Shown: positions 1-8,405 of the stretch, in pieces
How positions within the stretch are numbered: the stretch's first letter is position 1
Layout of the letters: the number at the start of each line of letters is the position of its first letter
Assembly (NCBI GenBank): GCA_938008575.1
Contig: CALLKB010000184.1
Span: 1-8,405 of the forward strand
Length of the DNA: 8,405 nucleotides
Direction of reading: 5' to 3'
Source: an uncultured Cytophagaceae bacterium
GTDB lineage: Bacteria; Bacteroidota; Bacteroidia; Cytophagales; Spirosomataceae
Notes under the pieces: generated by a model
Told to the model about the DNA's origin: nothing
Seen by the model: only the letters and a program-made list of their open reading frames with translations
Databases searched by the model: none
Translations under genes and position numbers: made by a program

Positions 1-10
1 AACATGCACC

Positions 11-1318
11 ATGGAAAAATTTAATGCATTTGACCACATCTACCAAGAAGGCAAAAGCACGGCAATTAAACCTTGGCTGATTGCTTTGCTGCTCATTTCT
101 TTGGGACTCATCTTCTTGCCTTGGACGCAGAATATCCGAAGCAAAGGTCATGTCACGAGTCTCTACCAGGAGCAAAAACCGCAAAAAATCTACAGCCCTA
201 TTGCGGGTAAAATTAGCCAATGGTGGGTGAAAGAAGGAGATACCGTGCAAGCAGGTGATACATTGGCAAAAATCACTGAAATCAAAGGCGAGTACCTCGA
301 CCCGAATTTAATTGCTCGCACGCAGGAACAACTCCAAGCGAAAAAGGAATCCATGCGTTATTACGAACAAAAAGTGACGGCCACTGATGCACAAATGGAC
401 AATTTGCGTAACGCGAAAACTTACAAGCAAGAGCAATTACGCAATAAGGTCAAGCAGCTCCAACAAAAATTAGTGGGCGAAAACGCCGAATTAGTCGCAA
501 GCCAAAACGACTACAATTTAGCCAAAGACCAATTCGAACGAAATCAAAAAATGTTCCGGGAAGGACTCATTTCGCAGACGCAATTCCAACAACGAAACGT
601 ATCCATGCAAAACGCATTGGCAAAAAAAACAGTTGCAGAAAATAAGGTCAATCAAACCCAACAAGAGATTGCGAATGCGCAGATTGAACTAAAAGGCGTG
701 GACCAGGAATACGGCGAAAAAATCAATAAGGCGGAAAGTGATCGTTTTCAAAGTTTGAGCCAAGTGGAAAGCAACCGTGGCGATGTGGCAAAACTTGAAA
801 ACCAAGTCACCAATTACACGATTCGTAATGGGATGTACTACATCATTGCGCCGCAAGCGGGTCAAATCATCCAAGCGCAAAAATCGGGTATCGGGGAAAT
901 CATTAAAGAAGGGGAAGATTTATTGACCATCGTTCCCGACAATAATCATGTAGCCGTAGAGATTTTTGTTCGTCCGGTAGACTTGCCGCTCGTTGCATCT
1001 GGACAGGCGGTCCGACTGATATTTGATGGATACCCTGCGATCATCTTCGCAGGAGGATGGCCTGATCAGTCCTACGGAACCTTTGCCGGAAAAGTATTAA
1101 CGGTGGAAAATACGATAAATGATGCTGGGCTATTTCGGGTCATAGTTGTTGAAGACCCAAGCATTAAAAAATGGCCTAGAAGACTTCGCATTGGAGCTGG
1201 TGCCCAAGGAATTGCCTTGTTAAATGACGTTCCGCTTTGGTATGAATTGTGGCGAAATATTAATGGCTTCCCGGCAGATTATTACACAGCGAAAAAGGCT
1301 AAAAAGAATGAAAAATAA
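11..1318 (+). CDS. HlyD-family membrane fusion (periplasmic adaptor) protein
   Basis: This protein of 435 residues is anchored in the inner membrane and should bridge an inner-membrane exporter to the TolC-type channel encoded next. A short cytoplasmic N-terminus is followed by one membrane helix (about residues 20-38). The first half of a lipoyl/barrel-sandwich domain lies at about 57-90 (SPIAGKI...VKEGDTVQAGDTL), a long Gln/Lys/Glu-rich coiled-coil hairpin at about 100-265, the second lipoyl half at about 272-308 (APQAGQI...IKEGEDLLTI), and a beta-barrel region at about 312-400. The hairpin turn around residues 177-188 (R177, M181, S188, with GLIS) resembles the R-L-S tip motif that contacts TolC in this family. 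The stop overlaps the next start by 11 bases, so the two are co-translated. The start is uncertain: the frame is still open at base 2, but ATG at 11 gives a normal N-terminus. The cargo is unknown; the partner is probably an ABC transporter. Confidence 0.9.
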   Translation: MEKFNAFDHIYQEGKSTAIKPWLIALLLISLGLIFLPWTQNIRSKGHVTSLYQEQKPQKIYSPIAGKISQWWVKEGDTVQAGDTLAKITEIKGEYLDPNLIARTQEQLQAKKESMRYYEQKVTATDAQMDNLRNAKTYKQEQLRNKVKQLQQKLVGENAELVASQNDYNLAKDQFERNQKMFREGLISQTQFQQRNVSMQNALAKKTVAENKVNQTQQEIANAQIELKGVDQEYGEKINKAESDRFQSLSQVESNRGDVAKLENQVTNYTIRNGMYYIIAPQAGQIIQAQKSGIGEIIKEGEDLLTIVPDNNHVAVEIFVRPVDLPLVASGQAVRLIFDGYPAIIFAGGWPDQSYGTFAGKVLTVENTINDAGLFRVIVVEDPSIKKWPRRLRIGAGAQGIALLNDVPLWYELWRNINGFPADYYTAKKAKKNEK

Positions 1319-2705
1319 AGTCCTATTCTTATTATTTGTGTGTACGGCAAGTTTTGGCCAACAAAAAACCTTGAGCTCATCCGAGTTTTGGCAAATTGTA
1401 CAGAACTACCACCCGATTGTGAAGCAAACGGTCATCGAGATTAAAAAATCCGATGCGCAATTGCTGATTTCACGCGGAGCTTTTGACCCTGTTATTCAGC
1501 ATTACAGCACCCAAAAGACACTGGACGGCAAAAACTACATCGATTACCATGCACCTGCTTTATCCATACCCACATGGTATGGCATCGAATTGAATGCTGG
1601 AATCGAAAATATTCAAGGCGCGCGATTAGACCCGAGCCAAACCATGGGACAGACAAGCTACTTGGGCATTCAAATTCCTTTGGCGAAAAACCTCGTGATG
1701 GATAAGCGCAGAGCAGCCCTCCAACAAGCTAAAATTATGCAAAAAATGGCCTTGCAAGATCAGCGCAAGGAGCTCAATGCCTTGTTGCTAGAAGCTATGG
1801 AAAGCTATTTTTCTTGGCAGCGAAGCCATCAGGCCCTAATGGTTGTTGAAACGAATTACAAGAAGGCAACTGACCGACTCGCCTTTGTGAAAAAGAGTGT
1901 GGAGCTGGGTGACCGACCGGCCATCGATACCTTAGAAGCCTTGACGCAAAAACAAAGTTTTGAAAATCAGTTATATGCCAAAATACTTGAATTTAACAAT
2001 GCGCGCCTAGCAGTTTCCGCATTTTTATGGTCGGCAGAAAATAACCCCGTGGACCTTCCCGAACAGGTTATCCCAGCACAAAATAACGAGGCAGGGCTGT
2101 TGGCTAACTTTGATCTTAACCTCGAAAGTCTTGTGGAAAAAGCGACGCAAAATCATCCGGAAATTAACGCTTACCGACTGAAATTGGATGCCTTGGGCAT
2201 TGAGAAAAAGTTGAAATTTCAGAGCCTATTACCCAAACTAGATGTTAGTTATAACCATCTGTCAAAAGGTGGACCATCACTTTATGGAGCATCATTTTTG
2301 GAAAACAATTACAAATATGGATTGAAATTTGAGTTACCATTGCGTCTTTCAGAGGGTCGTGGAGCTTACCAACAAGCGAAATTAAAATTAGAGGAAGAGC
2401 AGCTGAATCTTAACCAAAAATCCTTGCAAGTAGCGATTAAAGTACGAAGCTATTACAAACAATTTGAAAGCCTTAAGCAGCAGATTCGAACGCAAGAAGC
2501 TGCCGTGGCAAATTACCAATCACTTGTCAGAGCCGAGGAATCGCGGTTTGAATTGGGAGAATCTTCCTTGTTTTTGATTAACAGTCGGGAAGTAAAAGCC
2601 CTAGAAGCCGCAGAAAAATTAATCGACCTGAAAACGTATTTCTTAAAAACGACGGTGAGTTTGCAAGCTTATGCGGGTATTTTGAGCGAGACTTCAGGAC
2701 TTTGA
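1308..2705 (+). CDS. TolC-family outer membrane efflux protein
   Basis: This outer membrane channel subunit of 465 residues is the exit duct for the adjacent HlyD-type adaptor. I chose ATG at 1308 because it begins a clear signal peptide (MKNKVLFLLFVCTASFGQQ, likely cleaved after FG). The in-frame ATG at 1224 would add 28 charged residues with no sign of being real, and would overlap the upstream gene far more. The protein shows the internal duplication of TolC proteins. The helix-turn segment ELGDRPAIDTLEA (about 199-211) in the first half corresponds to ELGESSLFLINSRE (about 415-428) in the second. Long amphipathic helices surround these and flank beta-type segments near 90-125 and 311-345 that would form the barrel. 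Cys12 is not in a good lipobox (LFVC), so it is probably not a lipoprotein. Its last 12 bases overlap the convergent hydroxylase gene. Confidence 0.92.
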   Translation: MKNKVLFLLFVCTASFGQQKTLSSSEFWQIVQNYHPIVKQTVIEIKKSDAQLLISRGAFDPVIQHYSTQKTLDGKNYIDYHAPALSIPTWYGIELNAGIENIQGARLDPSQTMGQTSYLGIQIPLAKNLVMDKRRAALQQAKIMQKMALQDQRKELNALLLEAMESYFSWQRSHQALMVVETNYKKATDRLAFVKKSVELGDRPAIDTLEALTQKQSFENQLYAKILEFNNARLAVSAFLWSAENNPVDLPEQVIPAQNNEAGLLANFDLNLESLVEKATQNHPEINAYRLKLDALGIEKKLKFQSLLPKLDVSYNHLSKGGPSLYGASFLENNYKYGLKFELPLRLSEGRGAYQQAKLKLEEEQLNLNQKSLQVAIKVRSYYKQFESLKQQIRTQEAAVANYQSLVRAEESRFELGESSLFLINSREVKALEAAEKLIDLKTYFLKTTVSLQAYAGILSETSGL

Positions 2706-3455
2706 TTTGACCTCCGCAAAAGCTTTGTCATAATCCGTTCGTAGGGTTCCCATCACACGATCCCAGAACAAAAGATACAAGCCGTAATTCCCCGTAAAGT
2801 ATTTGTGATGTTGGTTGTGCGCCACCGCGGTATTCACCCAGCGGCCTATACGCGTTGTACTGAATCCTTTGGGATATAACTCCCATCCTAGATGTCCATA
2901 AATGTTGTAAATAATGGAAAATAGGAAGAAAATCGGTACATGTGTCACATGCATCGGTATCGAAAAGTAAAACAAAATGATAATTCCATTTTCCACTATC
3001 GCTTCCAAAGGGTGAAAGGCATAGGCAGCCCAAGGTGATGGATTCGTTGATTTGTGATGAACCAAATGAACCCACTTAAAGAGTACCGGATGGTGCATCA
3101 AGCGGTGCGCCCAATAAAAATACGTATCGTGCAGTAGAAACATGATTGGAAAAGCGAGCAAGTAATAAGCCCAACCATATTCGGCGATGTCTTTGTAAAT
3201 AGTGGTATGCGGCCGAATAGCGGGATTAAAAACCACAGCTGTCACGATGGCTGCGAAAATGCACATGCTTGAAAATGAATACAGCATTTCACGCAGGTAA
3301 TCTTTCGATTCTGGGAAGCGCAATTGAATTTTCTTAGCCGCGATGCGATTCCTCAAGATGAAATAGCAAATAAAAAAGGCGATGCCAGCCAAGATAAAAT
3401 AGCGGCTACCTACTATGCGTAAGATTTCTAGAAATTTATCACCTGAAAAATTCAT
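2694..3455 (-). CDS. Fatty acid hydroxylase / sterol desaturase family membrane protein
   Basis: This integral membrane protein of 253 residues belongs to the non-haem di-iron hydroxylase superfamily, whose members use O2 to hydroxylate or desaturate lipid chains. The histidine clusters that bind the two irons are all present: H109 with H117, H121 and H122 (HDTYFYWAHRLMHH), then H130-LV-H133-H134, and finally H213-NQ-H216-H217. H148 and H188 are further conserved-looking histidines. Hydrophobic segments lie at about 18-35, 58-76, 93-109, 154-170 and 172-187. Length and motif order fit bacterial members, so the gene looks intact. It stands alone: the leftward operon behind it ends in a terminator at about 3507-3532, so it should have its own promoter, although no convincing one is visible. 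Its 3' end overlaps the TolC-type gene by 12 bases on the other strand. The substrate (fatty acid, sterol-like or carotenoid lipid) cannot be told from sequence. Confidence 0.88.
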   Translation of the reverse strand: MNFSGDKFLEILRIVGSRYFILAGIAFFICYFILRNRIAAKKIQLRFPESKDYLREMLYSFSSMCIFAAIVTAVVFNPAIRPHTTIYKDIAEYGWAYYLLAFPIMFLLHDTYFYWAHRLMHHPVLFKWVHLVHHKSTNPSPWAAYAFHPLEAIVENGIIILFYFSIPMHVTHVPIFFLFSIIYNIYGHLGWELYPKGFSTTRIGRWVNTAVAHNQHHKYFTGNYGLYLLFWDRVMGTLRTDYDKAFAEVKSKS

Positions 3456-3506
3456 CGGCCGAAATTATACAAAATCTTCCAATTATGCTATTCTGAAAAG
3501 CAAGCA

Positions 3507-3532
3507 CAAAAAAGGGGAGCAAGCTCCCCTTT
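3507..3532 (-). terminator. Rho-independent terminator of the leftward operon
   Basis: A perfect inverted repeat pairs AAAGGGGAGC (3511-3520) with GCTCCCCTTT (3523-3532), leaving a practical loop of about four bases. Read on the minus strand, the GC-rich stem runs straight into a T-tract (the A run at 3508-3513 on the plus strand). It starts five bases after the stop codon of the amidohydrolase gene, so it closes the operon of transporter, esterase and amidohydrolase and separates it from the hydroxylase gene. The plus strand lacks a T-tract after the stem, so it is not clearly bidirectional. Confidence 0.9.
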
Positions 3533-3537
3533 AGATG

Positions 3538-4512
3538 TTATTGATATTTCGCAGGATCCAGTCGGAAGAAGCGAACTGCATTATTAAACAAGATGTCTCG
3601 TTTCTGGTCGAAAGATAAATACTGCGCATTTTCAATCACCCCAATCGACGTTTCCATTAATTTAGGCCACACCATTAAATCCGTTCCATACATGATTCTT
3701 TTGCCAAATCCTGCTTGCACTAACCGACGTAAATACATGTGGATTTCCTCTAAAGGGTATGACCAAATCATTCCCGCCAAATCCACATACACATGCGAAT
3801 TCGCACCCATCAAAGCAACCATTTCATCAATCATCGGATAGCCCGCGTGCATCACCCAAACTTTTAATTTTGGGTGCTTCGCTAATAAATCTTCTAACAA
3901 TAAGGGATTTCCCATCGAGGCACGATACTTAGGCGAAGTTAAATTTGCCATCCCATTTCCGCCTGTTCCCATGTGAATCGCCACAGGAATATTCAAACGC
4001 TCAGCGACCTCAAAATATTTGTCCACTTTAGGGTCACTCGGCGAAATACCTTGGTATTGTAAACCAATTTCTCCTACAACCTTGTAAAATCCAGTCTTCA
4101 GCGAATCTTCAAACGCTTGAACCGTAATGCCATCTGCCGAACTAAATCCAATCGACGGAATCACGCGATCTGGTGCTGCCGCTTTTTTCCAATTGCGAAT
4201 CACAGATGGATCACCTGACGCAACAATCGTCATGTTCAAACGTTGCATCGTTTTCATCAACTCCTCTTGAAATTCTTGGTCAGATTTAGCTGCTTTTAAG
4301 GAAATTGCGCCATCGCCATTCAGGAATTTGGGCATGGGTTCATTCGGATCCGTTCCGGGCATATTACTTAGAAACCAAGGCGACATATCATTCGCCATTT
4401 GCGCATTAACCTTCATCGCATGTACGTGGACATCGATAATAGGCAAATGTTTGGTTTGGGCAGCGAGCTGAAATCCACAAGCTACTAGGCAGGCAATAAA
4501 GAGTTTTTTCAT
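3538..4512 (-). CDS. Exported amidohydrolase-2 family (PF04909-type) metal hydrolase
   Basis: This hydrolase of 324 residues has a TIM-barrel amidohydrolase-2 fold and is predicted to act outside the cytoplasm. Candidate active-site and metal residues are visible in order: H29 and H31 (IIDVHVHA), E148 (VVGEIGLQ), H180 (PVAIHMGTGG), H222 (WVMHAGYP) and D278 (MYGTDLMVW). The family includes lactonases, non-oxidative decarboxylases and other C-O or C-C hydrolases, so the reaction is not fixed. I chose ATG at 4512 because it begins an export signal (MKKLFIACLVACGFQLAAQ) and lies four bases after the stop of the upstream esterase. The in-frame ATG at 4542 would add ten residues ahead of it. Cleavage after AAQ is likely, but LVAC at residues 9-12 also fits a lipobox, so a lipoprotein is possible. 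It is the last gene of the leftward operon. Most characterised family members are cytoplasmic, so export is somewhat unusual. Confidence 0.88.
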   Translation of the reverse strand: MKKLFIACLVACGFQLAAQTKHLPIIDVHVHAMKVNAQMANDMSPWFLSNMPGTDPNEPMPKFLNGDGAISLKAAKSDQEFQEELMKTMQRLNMTIVASGDPSVIRNWKKAAAPDRVIPSIGFSSADGITVQAFEDSLKTGFYKVVGEIGLQYQGISPSDPKVDKYFEVAERLNIPVAIHMGTGGNGMANLTSPKYRASMGNPLLLEDLLAKHPKLKVWVMHAGYPMIDEMVALMGANSHVYVDLAGMIWSYPLEEIHMYLRRLVQAGFGKRIMYGTDLMVWPKLMETSIGVIENAQYLSFDQKRDILFNNAVRFFRLDPAKYQ

Positions 4513-4516
4513 GTTT

Positions 4517-6717
<2,201 letters not shown>

Positions 6718-6725
6718 GTTTAATA

Positions 6726-6799
6726 GGTTTATTTTGATAAAAATAGCGAAAATTAATTTTTGTCTCCACCTCCATCCCCTAACTTTAAAGAAATAAACC
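6726..6799. repeat. Nine-base inverted repeat flanking the divergent intergenic region
   Basis: GGTTTATTT (6726-6734) is the exact reverse complement of AAATAAACC (6791-6799). Each copy lies a similar short distance upstream of one of the two divergent ATGAAA starts, so both genes share a leader of the form AAATAAACC, a few T/A bases, then CATGAAA. The symmetry could mark a shared operator. It may equally be an A-rich translation leader, because AAATAAAC also precedes the esterase start at 5644, which lies inside the operon. Confidence 0.5.
6757..6787 (+). promoter_or_regulatory. Candidate Bacteroidota-type promoter for the rightward esterase/SDR genes
   Basis: TTTTTG at 6757-6762 supplies a -33 TTG element. 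After a 17-base spacer comes TAACTTTA at 6780-6787, which matches the -7 consensus TAnnTTTG at all but the last base. Element order and spacing fit promoters described for Bacteroidota. Transcription would start about 14 bases before the ATG at 6807, giving a very short A-rich leader. For the opposite direction, TAATTTTC or TATTTTTA on the minus strand (6738-6755) are possible -7 elements, but no matching -33 was found. Confidence 0.5.
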
Positions 6800-6806
6800 G
6801 TTTAAC

Positions 6807-7679
6807 ATGAAAAACTTTCGATTAATTGCCTTGGCATGTTGCCTAGGAGCCCTTTCCCCACTTAAAGCTGCCACGGTTGATAGTCTAGATGTACCTAGCA
6901 AAATCATGAACAAGGCCTACAAAGCCGCGGTCGTTTTGCCTGCATCCTATGCGAAATCCAAATCCGCCTTTCCTGTTCTTTATTTATTACACGGTGGCGG
7001 AGGCCACTTCAGCGATTGGTTGAAATTAACACCCGATAAATCACTTGTTCAAAATTTGGCCGACCAATACAACTTCATCGTGGTCATGCCAGAAGGGGAA
7101 ACATTCGGTTGGTACATGGACAGCCCAGACCCATCCAGTCAGTTTGAATCCTACATTATCAAGGAAGTTTTACCAAAAATTGACGCCACCTACCGCACCG
7201 TAAAAAGCGAGAAAGGGCGTGTCATCACCGGCCTATCCATGGGTGGCCACGGAGCGATGTATTTATCTACACGCCATCCGGATTTATTCGGCGCGGCAGG
7301 AACCATGAGCGGTGCAATGGATATGAATTATACCAAATTCCGCGTGAATGAAACATTTGCCAAATCCTTGCAAGATCGCTTTGCGAAACTTTTTGGAACA
7401 TCTGATACGTCGAACGATTTATTCGTCAAAAACTCCGTGGTGAATATGTCGGAGCAAATCAAAAAGAATGGCCATCCCATCATCATCGACTGCGGGGTAG
7501 ACGATTTTCTGATTGACGTCAATCGCGAATTACACCGCCGATTGGTTTACAATGGTACGCCGCACGATTTTACGGAAAGACCCGGTGCTCACACATGGGA
7601 TTACTGGCAAAACTCCTTGCCGAGCCATTTCTTATTTTTCCAAAAAGTTTTCAAAGCTAACGGTACATCCGTTCAATAA
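6807..7679 (+). CDS. Exported esterase, CE1 / esterase D-like alpha/beta hydrolase
   Basis: This hydrolase of 290 residues carries a signal peptide (MKNFRLIALACCLGALSPLKAA, cleavage likely after KAA), so it should act in the periplasm or outside the cell. Candidate catalytic residues are S144 in GLSMGG, D233 in CGVDDFL and H262 in PGAHTWDYW. LLHGGGG at 60-66 supplies the oxyanion region, and the fold continues to the C-terminus without extra domains. It resembles tributyrin-type esterase and S-formylglutathione hydrolase relatives, but export argues against a formaldehyde detoxification role. Unlike the esterase at 4517-5644 it lacks an N-terminal early-set domain, so the two are related but not duplicates. 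It is the first gene of the rightward unit, with a plausible promoter just upstream, and its stop is one base from the dehydrogenase start. The substrate is unknown; a short-chain or aromatic ester is plausible. Confidence 0.9.
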   Translation: MKNFRLIALACCLGALSPLKAATVDSLDVPSKIMNKAYKAAVVLPASYAKSKSAFPVLYLLHGGGGHFSDWLKLTPDKSLVQNLADQYNFIVVMPEGETFGWYMDSPDPSSQFESYIIKEVLPKIDATYRTVKSEKGRVITGLSMGGHGAMYLSTRHPDLFGAAGTMSGAMDMNYTKFRVNETFAKSLQDRFAKLFGTSDTSNDLFVKNSVVNMSEQIKKNGHPIIIDCGVDDFLIDVNRELHRRLVYNGTPHDFTERPGAHTWDYWQNSLPSHFLFFQKVFKANGTSVQ

Positions 7680-7680
7680 T

Positions 7681-8405
7681 ATGACTCAAACTACCCAAGT
7701 AGCGATTGTTACCGGTGCCGCGCGCGGCATCGGTTTAGCCACCGCACAATTATTTCAAAGCCACGGATATCGCGTTGCACTCGTTGATCGAGATGAATCC
7801 GAGGTAGTAAAAGCGGCTGCGGGAATCGAAAATTCGATTGCGATTGCTTGCGATATTTCGTCACCTGCCGACGTATCTCACATGATTGAAACCGTCATGA
7901 ATTCCTTTGGTCGGATAGATGCACTCGTTAACAACGCAGGTGTGGCGGAGTTTAAACCGCTCGAAGAAACCGATTTTGACTGTTGGCGTAAAATCATGTC
8001 CACCAACCTAGATGGCGTATTTCTATGCACACAGGCAGCTATCCCAGCCTTGAAAGTGAGTCGGGGAGCCGTTGTGAACATCGGCTCCATTTCAGCTGTT
8101 CGGGCGAGTACCTTGCGCGTAGCTTATGGCACATCCAAAGCGGCGGTGGTTCACCTGACGAAGCAATTAGCCGTTGAACTAGGTGATTATGGCATTCGTG
8201 TGAATTGTGTCTCGCCGGGTCCGGTAAAAACGCAACTGGCAGCTGCCGTTCATTCCCCTGAAATCATCACGGCCTATTACAATGGCATACCCTTAAATCG
8301 ATCGGCAACGGTTGGCGATATTGCTGAAACCGTCTATTTTTTATGCTCAGAAAAAGCGGGTTATGTGACGGGCCAAATGATTGCAGTCGATGGCGGATTT
8401 GATGC
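7681..8405 (+). CDS. Short-chain dehydrogenase/reductase, 3' end outside the window
   Basis: This open frame starts at ATG 7681 and is still open at the last base, giving 241 residues plus part of a codon; classical members have about 250, so only a few residues are missing. All classical SDR landmarks are visible: the cofactor loop TGAARGIG (11-18), D59, NNAG (84-87), and the catalytic set N109, S136, Y149 and K153 (YGTSK), followed by SPGPVKT (178-184) and the C-terminal GYVTGQMIAVDGGF. D36 at the end of the second beta strand (ALVDRDE) suggests NAD(H) rather than NADP(H). There is no signal peptide, so it is cytoplasmic. One base separates it from the esterase stop, so the two are surely co-transcribed and probably coupled in translation. 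It may oxidise or reduce an alcohol or sugar product of the pathway; family resemblance alone cannot set the substrate. Confidence 0.92.
   Translation, partial: MTQTTQVAIVTGAARGIGLATAQLFQSHGYRVALVDRDESEVVKAAAGIENSIAIACDISSPADVSHMIETVMNSFGRIDALVNNAGVAEFKPLEETDFDCWRKIMSTNLDGVFLCTQAAIPALKVSRGAVVNIGSISAVRASTLRVAYGTSKAAVVHLTKQLAVELGDYGIRVNCVSPGPVKTQLAAAVHSPEIITAYYNGIPLNRSATVGDIAETVYFLCSEKAGYVTGQMIAVDGGFD

Noticed and set aside
1..24. A possible tail of an upstream gene ending at TAA 22-24
   Set aside because: Only seven codons are visible and other frames are also open at the edge, so no gene can be claimed.
1224..1307. A 28-residue N-terminal extension of the TolC-type protein from ATG 1224
   Set aside because: It is Arg/Lys-rich, lies inside the adaptor gene, and would bury the clear signal peptide that begins at 1308.
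2728..3075. A second minus-strand frame of 115 codons inside the hydroxylase gene
   Set aside because: It lies in a shifted frame of a gene whose own frame carries all the di-iron histidine motifs, so it is a shadow.
3456..3506. A promoter for the hydroxylase gene, with TAATTTCG on the minus strand as the -7 element
   Set aside because: No TTG element is found at 17-23 bases upstream, and the site would leave almost no leader before the ATG.

Overview
The window looks like chromosomal DNA of a Bacteroidota bacterium, probably Cytophagales or a relative. This is inferred from style rather than a marker gene. Signal peptides end in FGQQ- or AAQ-like sites, start codons follow A-rich leaders without a clear Shine-Dalgarno sequence, and the one convincing promoter fits the Bacteroidota TTG / TAnnTTTG pattern. 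No rRNA, tRNA, CRISPR array, insertion sequence or phage gene is seen. Genes are packed with almost no spare DNA; the longest non-coding stretches are under 100 bases.

Left part (1-2705, plus strand): a membrane fusion (HlyD-type) protein and a TolC-type outer membrane channel overlap by 11 bases. They are two parts of a trans-envelope export machine. The inner-membrane pump or ABC transporter is not visible and may lie upstream of base 1.

Middle (2694-3455, minus strand): a membrane-bound fatty acid hydroxylase / sterol desaturase family protein with the full set of histidine clusters. Its 3' end overlaps the TolC-type gene tail to tail by 12 bases.

Right part (3507-8405): a divergent locus around an 89-base intergenic region (6718-6806). 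Leftward, a tight three-gene operon encodes a BASS-family (bile acid:sodium symporter type) transporter, an exported CE1-type esterase with an N-terminal early-set domain, and an exported amidohydrolase-2 family hydrolase. It ends in a strong hairpin terminator. Rightward, a second exported CE1/esterase-D-like hydrolase is followed one base later by a short-chain dehydrogenase that runs off the window end. Two exported esterases, an exported metal hydrolase, an organic-anion symporter and a cytoplasmic oxidoreductase suggest a small pathway: an ester (or lactone) substrate is cleaved outside the cytoplasm, a carboxylate product is imported by the symporter, and a product is oxidised or reduced inside. 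The substrate cannot be read from the sequence, and no SusC/SusD pair or regulator is in view. This divergent gene set is the best candidate for an undescribed system here.
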